64,000 bases of DNA from Deltaproteobacteria bacterium HGW-Deltaproteobacteria-15 (GTDB lineage Bacteria > Desulfobacterota > DSM-4660 > Desulfatiglandales > HGW-15). Positions 50,836-60,703 of this stretch are shown here, in pieces; the stretch's first letter is position 1, and each line of letters begins with the position of its first letter. Both the position numbers and the translations under genes were made by a program. Below the pieces are notes generated by a model. It saw nothing but the letters and a program-made list of their open reading frames with translations, was not told the origin of the DNA and ran no database searches. The stretch covers positions 62,001 to 126,000 of the forward strand of contig PHBH01000019.1 of NCBI GenBank assembly GCA_002840535.1. Reading direction: 5' to 3'.

Positions 50836-51140
50836 CATCCTCTCGCTTTTGAACCGAAGTAGCGAGCGCATTCCCCGCTGCTTGCGGCGGGGTTAGCGAG
50901 CGAGCCAAAACAGATAGAAAGTCCTCGTGAGGTGGAAGATTCCGCGCAACTTACTGCGGGAAGCTTCAACTTAACTTTGCCGTCTTGAAATTCAAACATG
51001 TGATTAAGAAGAAGGCCAAATAGCGAACCAGCTTTGCATGCTGAAAAATCTGAGAAAGTACAAAAGTGAAGGGCGTCCCCCTAAATTTCCCCAGAAAACT
51101 AACAGAATGTCAACAAATCACGAACGTTACACATAGTTCT

Positions 51141-51203
51141 CGGCGATGGCGGTTACGTGAGAATCCAGTATTTATTAGCTGATGTACGTCCCCTATTTTC
51201 ACG
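51141..51203. repeat. right copy of direct repeat flanking MNT/HEPN pair 3
   Basis: About 95% identical by eye to 49876..49939. Confidence 0.9.
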
Positions 51204-51304
51204 CGCTGGTCGCACATTGCGGGGCGCAGCAGAGCGCATCCAGCAAAAGCCGACAGGTGAGTAAGTCACCAAATCAAGAACGTCCCTCTTTTTTACACAA
51301 TTAA

Positions 51305-52756
51305 GTGAAGAACTTAAGGACCAAGATCTTTTCAGGGGTGGGCTGGAGTTTCACATCCCAGATCGTAACCCAGCTATGGACCTTTCTGGTCATGGTGGCT
51401 CTTGCCAGGCTACTGAGTCCACGGGAGTTCGGTCTTGTAGCCATGGTGACAGCCCTTAGTGGGTTTGCCAGCCTTTTTGCTGAACTCGGGTTGGGTGCAG
51501 CTTTAATACAAAAGGAGGAAGTCTCCGATCTCCAGCTATCTTCTGTCTTCTGGCTGAATCTTACCTGCGGGGTGATTTTGTCCTTGATATTTATCTGCGG
51601 AGCATCCCTGATAGCGTCTTTTTACCGTGAGCCCGCTTTATATGGCATAACGATCATAGTTTCCTTTATCTTTATTGCCAACGCCCTTGTCACTGTTCAA
51701 CGTATTTTGTTGACCAGAGAGATGGAATTTCGAACCCTTTCCATAGCCGATGTGATCGCAAGAATATTATCGGGGGTAGCAGTTGTTTTCATGGCAGTTC
51801 TGGGACTTAGCTACTGGAGTCTCGCATGGCAACCCCTCATCATGTCCTGTATTTTGAACCTGATTTTGTGGCGAAGAAGCAATTGGCGGCCGTCGTTTAT
51901 CTTCAGCTTTGCCTCGATTCGGGAGCTTTTAAACTTCGGAGCCAATGTGCTGGGGACCTCCACTTTGGATTACTGGACCCGAAGCCTTGATAAAATTCTA
52001 ATAGGCAAATTTTTTGGATCGGCATCTCTAGGGCTTTATTCACGCGCCCATATGGTGCTTGTCTTCCGGGTCAACAGTCTTTCCCGTATGATTTCCAATG
52101 TTTTTTTCCCGGCCATGTCGAGTATCCGGGACGACAAGGAGAGAGTGAAGCGGGCCTATCTTAAAGCCATCAACGTAGTTACCTTGGTCACGTTTCCTCT
52201 AACCCTGGGTCTTTTTGCAACCTCCCACAATTTTGTGCTGACCTTCTTCGGTTCCCAGTGGGTTGAGATGGTCCCCATACTTCAGGCGCTATCTCTCTTG
52301 GGAATCTCCACAGCCGCCGGTTCGCTAAACGGAGCGATTTTCATGTCCCAGGGCGCAGCACGAGCCCATTTCAGACTTAGTCTGATTCTGAAAAGCCTCG
52401 GCATCTTTGGCGTCATTGTCGGGTTGAAATGGGGGGCTGTCGGAGTGGCACTTTTTTATGGTCTAGTGACGCTTTTCAACACCTATCCCGGGATAACAAT
52501 AGCCGGTCGACTCATCGGAATGAATTATGGAGACTTTATCAAAGCTATTTCGGCGCCATTCCTCTGCTCTCTAACTATGGGAATTTTTGTGATCCTGACG
52601 CCCAGATGGTTGCCCTCGAATCTGCCTTCAGTCGAATTGCTTGGCTTTCAGGTAATGACCGGCGTATTGATCTACTGGATACTTATCGCCGCATGTAAAA
52701 TTGATGGCTACCTTGAAATTGTCCGATACTTCAAAGCCATAAAAGCGGGCGCTTGA
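51305..52756 (+). CDS. polysaccharide flippase (MOP family, WzxC-like), GTG start
   Basis: FTSQIVTQLWTFLVMVALARLLSPREFGLVAMVTALSGFASLFAELGLGAALIQKE; many TM segments. Confidence 0.9.
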   Translation: MKNLRTKIFSGVGWSFTSQIVTQLWTFLVMVALARLLSPREFGLVAMVTALSGFASLFAELGLGAALIQKEEVSDLQLSSVFWLNLTCGVILSLIFICGASLIASFYREPALYGITIIVSFIFIANALVTVQRILLTREMEFRTLSIADVIARILSGVAVVFMAVLGLSYWSLAWQPLIMSCILNLILWRRSNWRPSFIFSFASIRELLNFGANVLGTSTLDYWTRSLDKILIGKFFGSASLGLYSRAHMVLVFRVNSLSRMISNVFFPAMSSIRDDKERVKRAYLKAINVVTLVTFPLTLGLFATSHNFVLTFFGSQWVEMVPILQALSLLGISTAAGSLNGAIFMSQGAARAHFRLSLILKSLGIFGVIVGLKWGAVGVALFYGLVTLFNTYPGITIAGRLIGMNYGDFIKAISAPFLCSLTMGIFVILTPRWLPSNLPSVELLGFQVMTGVLIYWILIAACKIDGYLEIVRYFKAIKAGA

Positions 52757-52829
52757 ACGAAGTCATCATAATAAAGATATTCTCGGGCCCAGCAAAATCA
52801 GAATTGCTGGGATTCCACCAAGGAGGTGG

Positions 52830-53570
52830 ATGAAACTTGATGTTGTTACCCACGGAAACAGAAGCTTGCTTTCATGCGGAGGCAAAATGCTAGGGCAGTA
52901 CCTAACAAAAATAATAAATATCATTCTTCAGTCCGATAGAACGACCTCGATGGTTCTACATGATCTGCGCAGATTGAGTGCGAGGGTCAGGAACCAAAAA
53001 CAAAACCTCATTCCCGACAAACACTTTTTGCATATCGGGTGCGGCAGGCGTTTTGTGCCTGGATGACTGAATGTCGACGTGGCAGGATCTCAACATGACC
53101 TCGATTTGGCAGTCGGGACCTTACCTTGGGTGGACAATTGCTTCGATGCAATAGTCGCTCAGCAGGTCATCGAACATTTGGAGTTGAAAAGGGAACTGAT
53201 TCCCCTTCTAGGCGAAATGCGACGTTGCCTTAAGCGGGGGGGTGAAATCTGGCTCTGTTGCCCCGACATGGCCAAAATTTGCCGATCCTATGAGCGGGAC
53301 AGGGGCCTGTCGCTGTGGGAAGACACCTTGAATCGTTATCCGGAGAACAAGTGGGGTAAAGAGCCTATCCAACATTATATCAACATGATTTTCAATCAAG
53401 ATGGCGAACATAGAAACTTGTTAGACTTCGAATTGCTTAAGTGGGCGCTTTCAGAGGCCGGGATTGACCAGTGCGAACGGGTCAGCGAGGCAGATCTTTT
53501 GAAGAGGTTTCCAGGGTGGCCAGAGAGGTTCGATGATGCACAATCGGTTTATGTGAGGGCGACTACATAG
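52830..53570 (+). pseudogene. class I SAM-dependent methyltransferase interrupted by a single in-frame TGA (53064-53066)
   Basis: ...FLHIGCGRRFVPG*LNVDVAGSQHDLDLAVGTLPWVDNCFDAIVAQQVIEHLE..., both halves in the same frame. Confidence 0.85.
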
Positions 53571-53650
53571 TCACATCTTTCAGGCAGCATGAAACGGCCA
53601 TACATCCGGCAACCCAGTCGTCCATTTAACCGAAATAGTCGTAAGTTTTC

Positions 53651-54868
53651 ATGATTAAAAGCAAGCCGCGCGTCGCCTATGTGATGAAAACCTTCCAGGG
53701 TGGGGGGATGGCGAATATTGCAGCCCGAATTGCCAGCCATTTACAGGATAAATACGACTTTTTTTTCATTGCAACCGAAGTCTCGCAGGCCAATGCCCAA
53801 TTCTACAAGTTGGGTACTGTACTCTTTGCAGAGGGTAATTACTGGCGCCTGTTTAATCTGCTGAAGAAATACAACGTGAATATTGTCCAGTATAGTAATG
53901 AGCGGATATATGCCGATGCCGCTTTGGCTGCGGGAATTCCAGTGGTCATTGAGCGAACCGATGGCCTCAAAAACGGTCAGGCTTTGCGCTGCAAAAAAGG
54001 GTTGAACGCGGTGATCGCCTCTACGTCCGGAACGGTCGGTCCTATTTCGCAGATGATTGAAAAGGACAAGATCCACCTCATATACAATGGTGTCGATCTG
54101 GAGGATTATCGAAGCGGCCCCATCGATCGGCTAGGATTTCCAGACGATGATATTCTAATAGGGAGAGTTTCCGTCTTTCACCCTGGCAAAAATATCGGCA
54201 TCCTTATAGATGCCGTACGAGATCTCGTTAAACGTTATCCGAAGGCTCGGCTGGTTCTAGTCGGTGGGAATTCCACCCTGCCTGGATCGGTTGATGAAGA
54301 CCGTGCCCTGAGAGAACGCGCAAAAGGGATCGAAGACCATGTAGTTTTTACCGGGCCATTGGAGGATCCTAAAAGAGTAATTCGCGGCTTCGATATTGGA
54401 ACTTGCGTTTCAATGCACGGTCATGAGGGCATCCCAAATTCCCTGATGGAATGCATGGCGGCTGGGAAACCTGTCGTTTCTACTAATGTTGATGATGTCG
54501 CGGAGCTTGTCAGTCATGGCGATTCAGGCTTTCTTTTTCCTGATGGTGATCTGGAGAGTTTAGTCAATGTTCTTGAACGTCTTATCGTAAATCCTGGTTT
54601 GAGATTGCAAATGGGGGCGCGCGGTCTTGAGCATATAAAGAATCATTTCAATTTGCCTGTCCAGGCACAAGTATACGGTGCCCTATACGATTCACTCCTG
54701 CATGAGCCTTCCTCCTTATTTGAGTTACGGATAAAGAAAACCAAGTACTTAATCAGGTTTGTCTCTGGTGTCGTTTGGCGAAATTGGGCTCCGGGGTGGC
54801 TGAAGAAAGCATTTTTAAAAGCAATTAAGGCGTCTAGCCTTTTGCTGATTCAGGTCGGTGGCTCATAA
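53651..54868 (+). CDS. GT4 glycosyltransferase
   Basis: FHPGKNIGILIDAV; HEGIPNSLMECMAAGKPVVSTNV. Confidence 0.9.
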   Translation: MIKSKPRVAYVMKTFQGGGMANIAARIASHLQDKYDFFFIATEVSQANAQFYKLGTVLFAEGNYWRLFNLLKKYNVNIVQYSNERIYADAALAAGIPVVIERTDGLKNGQALRCKKGLNAVIASTSGTVGPISQMIEKDKIHLIYNGVDLEDYRSGPIDRLGFPDDDILIGRVSVFHPGKNIGILIDAVRDLVKRYPKARLVLVGGNSTLPGSVDEDRALRERAKGIEDHVVFTGPLEDPKRVIRGFDIGTCVSMHGHEGIPNSLMECMAAGKPVVSTNVDDVAELVSHGDSGFLFPDGDLESLVNVLERLIVNPGLRLQMGARGLEHIKNHFNLPVQAQVYGALYDSLLHEPSSLFELRIKKTKYLIRFVSGVVWRNWAPGWLKKAFLKAIKASSLLLIQVGGS

Positions 54869-54877
54869 GATATACTT

Positions 54878-56047
54878 ATGAAATTAGCTTATATCGTTGA
54901 AAACTATGGGGTTATGAGTGAAACGTTTGTTGCCGATCTCATCGATGGGATTGCCCAAAGAGGACTTCAGGTACGAGTGTTTGAAAATGCGCAAATGGCT
55001 GGCTGCCATCCTCCCCGAGGCAATTTCGAGGTCATCCAGACAGGATTTACATCCAGATACAATGGCTTGATTGTCTGGTTGGGACGCGCAGGCAGAATTT
55101 TATTCAATGCCCATCACCTATCTTCCCGTCTGCGAGGACGTGTTTCCCATCATGCATTGCTTCAGCCATTAAAGTCTTTTAGTCCGGATGTTGCCTACAT
55201 TGATCACGGGAACAACGCAGTGCTGGTGAGATCAGCCCTGAAGGCCTTGGAGATTCCTTATGTGGTGCACTTCCATGGCCGGGATGCTTCCCATCTTTTC
55301 GGCTCGAAGGTTTATGCCGAGCAGCTTGAAGACGTTTTTGCCGATTCGGCCGGGATGATCGTGGCCTCCGGTCATATCCGCCGACGCCTGATTCTTGCTG
55401 GATGCCCCGATGAGAAGATTCATCTGATCCCCCTCGGAGTGCAGGTCGATAAAATTCCGGAGCCGGATTGGGCCAGCAGGCGGTCGATCAAACCCTCCGT
55501 GGTTCATCTGGGTCGTTTGGTAGAAAAAAAGAATCCTCTGGCGCTGCTGCACGCATTCAGCATCGTGAAGAGCCAGGTGCCGGAAGCGACTCTAACCATT
55601 ATTGGTGACGGACCCCTGCGTGCACCGGTGGAAAGGCGAATCCGCGAACTCGGGTTGACCGATTCGGTATCGCTAACGGGAGCCCTGCCCAATGACAGGG
55701 CGCTTGCCGAACTGGCGAGACACAGCCTATACGCCCAGCATTGCGTCACCGATTCCAGCGGTGATCAGGAAGGGTTCAACATTTCTTTCCTGGAGGCCGC
55801 CGCGAGCGGCCTGCCCGTGGTTTCGACTCTGCACGACGGCATTCCCGAAAACGTCGTCCATGGGGAGACGGGATTTCTGGTGCCGGAATACGATTACGAA
55901 TCCATGGCCGAGCGTATGGTGCAACTCCTCAGGGATCCTGCCCGGATGGAAGCCATGGGGCGAGCCGGTAGAGATCGTGTCGCATCGAAATTTCAGTTCG
56001 CTCATCGGGCGGACAGGATTGTCTCTCTGCTTCGCAGGTTGTCATAG
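54878..56047 (+). CDS. GT4 glycosyltransferase
   Basis: HLGRLVEKKNPLALLHAF; EGFNISFLEAAASGLPVVST. Confidence 0.9.
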   Translation: MKLAYIVENYGVMSETFVADLIDGIAQRGLQVRVFENAQMAGCHPPRGNFEVIQTGFTSRYNGLIVWLGRAGRILFNAHHLSSRLRGRVSHHALLQPLKSFSPDVAYIDHGNNAVLVRSALKALEIPYVVHFHGRDASHLFGSKVYAEQLEDVFADSAGMIVASGHIRRRLILAGCPDEKIHLIPLGVQVDKIPEPDWASRRSIKPSVVHLGRLVEKKNPLALLHAFSIVKSQVPEATLTIIGDGPLRAPVERRIRELGLTDSVSLTGALPNDRALAELARHSLYAQHCVTDSSGDQEGFNISFLEAAASGLPVVSTLHDGIPENVVHGETGFLVPEYDYESMAERMVQLLRDPARMEAMGRAGRDRVASKFQFAHRADRIVSLLRRLS

Positions 56048-56058
56048 GAACGAATTTA

Positions 56059-57072
56059 ATGTCAAAGAATGTTGCATCCGAAAAGCTCGTATCGGTCATT
56101 ATCCCTTGTTACAATGCTGAGCCCTTCGTGGGGGAAACCATTGCTTCCGTTCAGGACCAATCATGGACGCGCCTGGAAATCATCGTTGTCGATGACGGGT
56201 CGACCGATAACAGCTGGAATGTTATCCGTTCGTTTGGTGAGAAGGTGACCGCCATCCGGCAGCGCAATGGTGGTGGGTGTCGAGCGCGCAATGTGGGAGC
56301 CGCCAAGGCTAAGGGTGAATACCTCATGTTCTTGGACGCCGACGACCTACTTGGGCCCGATTCGATGGAACACCTGGTGACCGCCCTCGAGGGGAAAAAG
56401 GGGATCGCCGCCTGTTCCTGGCGCCGTTTCGAGAAAAGCACGAAGGGGTGGGTGAGGCTGCCTTCGGGGCTTCCGGCCGACCCGCCAGAAGGAGATCCCC
56501 TGCTCGGGTGGCTTGTGGGATGGTACATCCCCCCGTGTGCCCTTCTTTGGGCACGCCACACCTATGAAGAGACCGGCGGGTGGGATGAAGAACTTTGGGC
56601 TAACCAGGACGGGGACCTCATTCTGCGGGCACTGCTGGGCGGGGCCAAGATCCAACGCACCAATAGGGGGGAAGCTTATTACCGCAACCACGGCACGGCA
56701 AGGGTTTCGGTGAGCAGCAATCTCGGGTCTGTACGGGCCTTTCGGTCGCGGGTGCGGGTGCTGGAGAAGGTAACAGTAAGAATCACAGAACTAGGCTGCC
56801 TTGATAAGTACCGGATTCCGCTTGGGCAGGCTTACCATAAACTAGCAAGGAACAATTTTGAGACCGATACCGCCTTGGCACGTGAATGCTTGAAGCGATC
56901 ACGAATCTATGCTGGACACAAGGCGGTCATTGGTTCATTGGCCCACCGAGTTCTCTGCATGTTGCTCGGGGTAGAGCGGAAAGAGTTTTTGGCCACTCTC
57001 TTTGGCCAAAAAATATTTGCTAATAGATATCGAAAAGTTTCTCATAAGTTGTTTAGAAGCGGCGGTGTCTGA
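56059..57072 (+). CDS. GT2 glycosyltransferase
   Basis: VSVIIPCYNAEPFVGETIASVQDQSWTRLEIIVVDDGSTD. Confidence 0.92.
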   Translation: MSKNVASEKLVSVIIPCYNAEPFVGETIASVQDQSWTRLEIIVVDDGSTDNSWNVIRSFGEKVTAIRQRNGGGCRARNVGAAKAKGEYLMFLDADDLLGPDSMEHLVTALEGKKGIAACSWRRFEKSTKGWVRLPSGLPADPPEGDPLLGWLVGWYIPPCALLWARHTYEETGGWDEELWANQDGDLILRALLGGAKIQRTNRGEAYYRNHGTARVSVSSNLGSVRAFRSRVRVLEKVTVRITELGCLDKYRIPLGQAYHKLARNNFETDTALARECLKRSRIYAGHKAVIGSLAHRVLCMLLGVERKEFLATLFGQKIFANRYRKVSHKLFRSGGV

Positions 57073-57301
57073 GCTTCTTGCCTGTGGGAAAACGATAAGT
57101 GAACATGCCCACAAATTCGGCTACTCCACTATAGAAAGATGTTTTACAGCAAGAAACCACTGTTGGATTTATGATTTTAATTAGATAGCAGCACCGGTGA
57201 GAGTGGCTTTTCGAGATTCTCTATGCCAATGACTCTCCAAGCCGAAGTGACAGAAAGAACGACACTGGATCGATCGTGCGTTGTTGCCCAAGAGAAGTTG
57301 G

Positions 57302-58471
57302 ATGAAGGTCAATAGAAAAATTGCTTTCGTCATTTTTTCCGACCCGATGATTTATCCACCGACCATGAACGCAGCTGCTATTCTTGCGGATCATGGATTC
57401 GAGGTTGACATCTTTGGCTTGCATTACCATTCCGGGGACTACATAGAGCCTGCGCTTGGAGTTAAAGTTCACTATCTGGGAGAATTGCGCAAGGGTATTT
57501 GGTTTCGGTTTGACTTTGCCAGGTTTTGCATCCAGGTCGTCCTAGCCGCTTCTTTTAAACAGTATCAATGGATTTTCTCGTACAATATGACAGGGGTTCT
57601 GCCCGGCTATTTAGCGGCACGTTTGTCGGGAGCTCGATGGCTCTACCATAATCACGACTTGACGCCTGTACGGGGAAAGTGGGGATTTTATCCCTTTCTA
57701 AACAGAATGGAAAAACTTGCATCTCGCCGGGCAGATTTGGTTGTCTTCCCTCAAGCGGAACGGGCAGAGCTTTTTGCCGACTCGGCGGGATTGAAGAGAA
57801 AGCCCCTGATCGTTGGCAACGGACCACGGAGAGGCTGGGGCGACATCGTCGATCTCGAAAGGGAGATCCTGGATTTCAGGAGCCGCTGGGGACAGGTAGT
57901 TATTTACCAAGGTGGTCTGAACTGGATGCGCGGGCTGCGGCGGGTCATCGAGTCTATGCCATACTGGGATGTTCCCGCCGGCCTCCTTTTGGTCGGGGGG
58001 ACGGGCCTGCAGCCCTCTTTCTCAGAGGATGCTATGGCGATCGCCCGCACCCTCGGTGTGCAGGATCGTCTTCTCATCAAGTCGACCATCCCTTATCTTG
58101 ACCTGCCTAGGTTTACCAAAGCTTGCGATATCGGCCTTGGCGTGATGGCCACTACCGAGGATGACTCTTGTCTAAATATCCGGTATTTGGCGGGGGCTTC
58201 AAACAAGCTGGCCGAGTATATGTCATGCGGTCTGCCTGTGGTAGTCCCCGCCTCGGAGACATATCGCGGCTTCATCGAAGATAACGGGGTGGGGATCCTT
58301 GTTGATAACAGTTCCCCCCAGAACATAGCCGCCGGCCTGAACAAGCTTTTTTTGAACTCTGCCATGCGAGAGGAGATCTCTGCCCGGGCAAAGACACACT
58401 TTGCCTCGTCGTTGAGCTACGAGGCTCAATTCCAGCCGGTATTGGAAGCTGTTTCGAGAGACGTCGATTGA
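57302..58471 (+). CDS. glycosyltransferase (GT4-like)
   Basis: SNKLAEYMSCGLPVVVPASETYRGFIEDNGVGILV; start codon inferred. Confidence 0.82.
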   Translation: MKVNRKIAFVIFSDPMIYPPTMNAAAILADHGFEVDIFGLHYHSGDYIEPALGVKVHYLGELRKGIWFRFDFARFCIQVVLAASFKQYQWIFSYNMTGVLPGYLAARLSGARWLYHNHDLTPVRGKWGFYPFLNRMEKLASRRADLVVFPQAERAELFADSAGLKRKPLIVGNGPRRGWGDIVDLEREILDFRSRWGQVVIYQGGLNWMRGLRRVIESMPYWDVPAGLLLVGGTGLQPSFSEDAMAIARTLGVQDRLLIKSTIPYLDLPRFTKACDIGLGVMATTEDDSCLNIRYLAGASNKLAEYMSCGLPVVVPASETYRGFIEDNGVGILVDNSSPQNIAAGLNKLFLNSAMREEISARAKTHFASSLSYEAQFQPVLEAVSRDVD

Positions 58472-59502
58472 AAATCATACATTTCGGACCGGAAGATATC
58501 GCCACATCCTGGCAGCGCATTCAGGCCCTCCGCGACTTGGGCCATCAGGTTCATACGGTTTACTATAGCCGTATCGCTGAAAGGGTGAACCTGACGAAGC
58601 GGATTTACCGTTCCGTTCGCCGGCGAATCGGCTTTCCGGCAGAACAATGCGCCGAGAACCGGACACTTGCGGAAATGGCTGCGGCTCTCCAGCCCGACGT
58701 CGTTTTCGTCGAGAAAGGGCTAACCCTGCGGCCCGCCACTATTAGACAGCTAAGATATGCGTGCCCCAATGCACTGCTGATCTGCTACAGCCTTGATGAC
58801 ATGATGAACCCCGGAAATCAGTCAAGATATTACCTCAAAAATTTGCCACTTTATGATGTGCACTTCACGAACAAGACTTATAATGTTCCAGAGCTCTTGT
58901 CGCTAGGCGCCCGCCGTGTCGAACTCACGGGTAATGCTTATTCTCCGCACGTTCACCGCCCTTTCGCCGGCTCCGAATCGGATAAACAACGGTTTGGCTG
59001 CGAGGTGTCTTTCGTTGGCGGATTTGAATACGAACGAGCGCAGACCTTGAATAACTTGGCTGAGCATGGAATACCTGTCCGAGTCTGGGGGAACAACTGG
59101 GACAAATTTAGAAATCCTCATCAGAAGTTATGTATCGAAGGAAGGCCAGCGTACGGAGACGATTACGCTAGAGTTGTTTGCTCCTCAAAAATACTCCTCG
59201 GCTTTCTGCGTAAAGTGAATCGAGATGTTGAGACAACTCGGACCTTCGAAATTCCTGCGTTCGGCGCATTTCTTCTAGCTGAAAGAACGGAGGCGCAAGA
59301 AAGCCTTTTTCAGGAGGGGATTGAAGCTGAGTACTTCAGTGATGAAGTGGAATTGATTGATAAAATTAAATACTACCTTCAAAACGAAGACAAACGCGCT
59401 GCAATTGCTGCCGCTGGTCGCCAAAGGTGCCTGAATTCGGGTTATAGTTACCATGACCGGATGGAAGATTTGTTAAATGTGATTGGGTGCACGAAGGATT
59501 AG
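58468..59502 (+). CDS. CgeB-like glycosyltransferase (TTG start)
   Basis: VRVWGNNWDKF; TRTFEIPAFGAFLLAERTEAQESLFQEGIEAEYFSD; 4-nt overlap with previous gene. Confidence 0.8.
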   Translation: MKIIHFGPEDIATSWQRIQALRDLGHQVHTVYYSRIAERVNLTKRIYRSVRRRIGFPAEQCAENRTLAEMAAALQPDVVFVEKGLTLRPATIRQLRYACPNALLICYSLDDMMNPGNQSRYYLKNLPLYDVHFTNKTYNVPELLSLGARRVELTGNAYSPHVHRPFAGSESDKQRFGCEVSFVGGFEYERAQTLNNLAEHGIPVRVWGNNWDKFRNPHQKLCIEGRPAYGDDYARVVCSSKILLGFLRKVNRDVETTRTFEIPAFGAFLLAERTEAQESLFQEGIEAEYFSDEVELIDKIKYYLQNEDKRAAIAAAGRQRCLNSGYSYHDRMEDLLNVIGCTKD

Positions 59503-59507
59503 TCTGA

Positions 59508-60671
59508 ATGAAGGTTTTGATAGTAGGTCATTCATATTTGGCGAAAGAAAACCAGAAGCAGTTAACGGAACTTAGTCAACATATTTCCATCGAGGTGGCC
59601 TCACCCAAGAGCTTCAAGGGAATGATCTTCAACTACAACGTGTCAGAAGAATTGATCTCTGGGCTGGGATGGAAGATTCGACTGTACAATAAGTGGATTC
59701 CTCCGAACTTTCCGGAAGCGGCCTACGTTTTCAGATCTCTCGACTTGGGTATGAAGGACTTTGGTCCTGATATCGTTCACATTGAAGCCGACCCTTTTTC
59801 ACCGGTTTTTATTAATTCATTTTTCGTTACACGATTCTGGGCCCCGAAGGCGAAGATTGTCTGCACAATAAAACAGAATACGTATACAAGCCGAGGAAAA
59901 GTAATTGATGGTTTAAAGGATTTTGCCGCGCGCCGTCTAGTTCCACAGGTGGACCATTTCCTTACAGTAAACCAGGGCGTCGCTGACATCTATTTGAAGC
60001 GATTCGGTGCAAATCCCGAAAAGATGACATACTGTACTCATCTTGGTGTTGACACCAACATCTTTGCTCCTGGAAAAGAAGGTGAAAAACCTAAGTATTA
60101 TACGCGTTTCTGTTTGGAGCGGGGAGAAGCCCTTCTTGGTTATTGTGGCCGCTTAATAGACTACAAAGGGGTCTCCGACCTGATTGCAGCTGTTAAGCAT
60201 TTGCGCGAGCAGTCGCAAAGGGATTTTCGCTTGTGCCTACTAGGGGATGGCCCTATGAAAGAGGAGTTGCACACACTGATAAAAGACCTTCCGTGGTTGC
60301 AGTTGGTTCCTCCGATTCCTCATGCAGAGGTTGCGGATTTTCTTAAAGCTCTCGATGTTTTTGTCATGCCCTCGCGCATTCTTCCATGGCATTTGGAACA
60401 TGATGCGCATGCCTTATTGGAGGCGATGTCTTCTGGACTCCCCTGTATTGCAACCCGCTGTGGCGCAAATGAAGACGTGCTCTCTGGGGTAGGGATGCTT
60501 GTCGAACCTAGAGGACCTGAAACGCTATCCGATGCCATGGGCGCACTTTTATCAAATGAGGATCATGGTAGTATGCTAGGGAGAGCTGCTCGTCAAGAGG
60601 TTATCGAAAAATACTCCATTGCTGCCGTTGCGCAGATCTATCTAGGCATTTACAAACAAGTGTTAAGCTGA
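59508..60671 (+). CDS. GT4 glycosyltransferase
   Basis: LGYCGRLIDYKGVSDLIAAV; HALLEAMSSGLPCIATRCG. Confidence 0.9.
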   Translation: MKVLIVGHSYLAKENQKQLTELSQHISIEVASPKSFKGMIFNYNVSEELISGLGWKIRLYNKWIPPNFPEAAYVFRSLDLGMKDFGPDIVHIEADPFSPVFINSFFVTRFWAPKAKIVCTIKQNTYTSRGKVIDGLKDFAARRLVPQVDHFLTVNQGVADIYLKRFGANPEKMTYCTHLGVDTNIFAPGKEGEKPKYYTRFCLERGEALLGYCGRLIDYKGVSDLIAAVKHLREQSQRDFRLCLLGDGPMKEELHTLIKDLPWLQLVPPIPHAEVADFLKALDVFVMPSRILPWHLEHDAHALLEAMSSGLPCIATRCGANEDVLSGVGMLVEPRGPETLSDAMGALLSNEDHGSMLGRAARQEVIEKYSIAAVAQIYLGIYKQVLS

Positions 60672-60703
60672 TTACTCCTTAAATTTTGGATGTGTGATTA
60701 TTA

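Noticed and set aside
53064-53066. TGA as selenocysteine codon
   Set aside because: Position fits a conserved Trp and no convincing SECIS-like hairpin was seen by eye just downstream.
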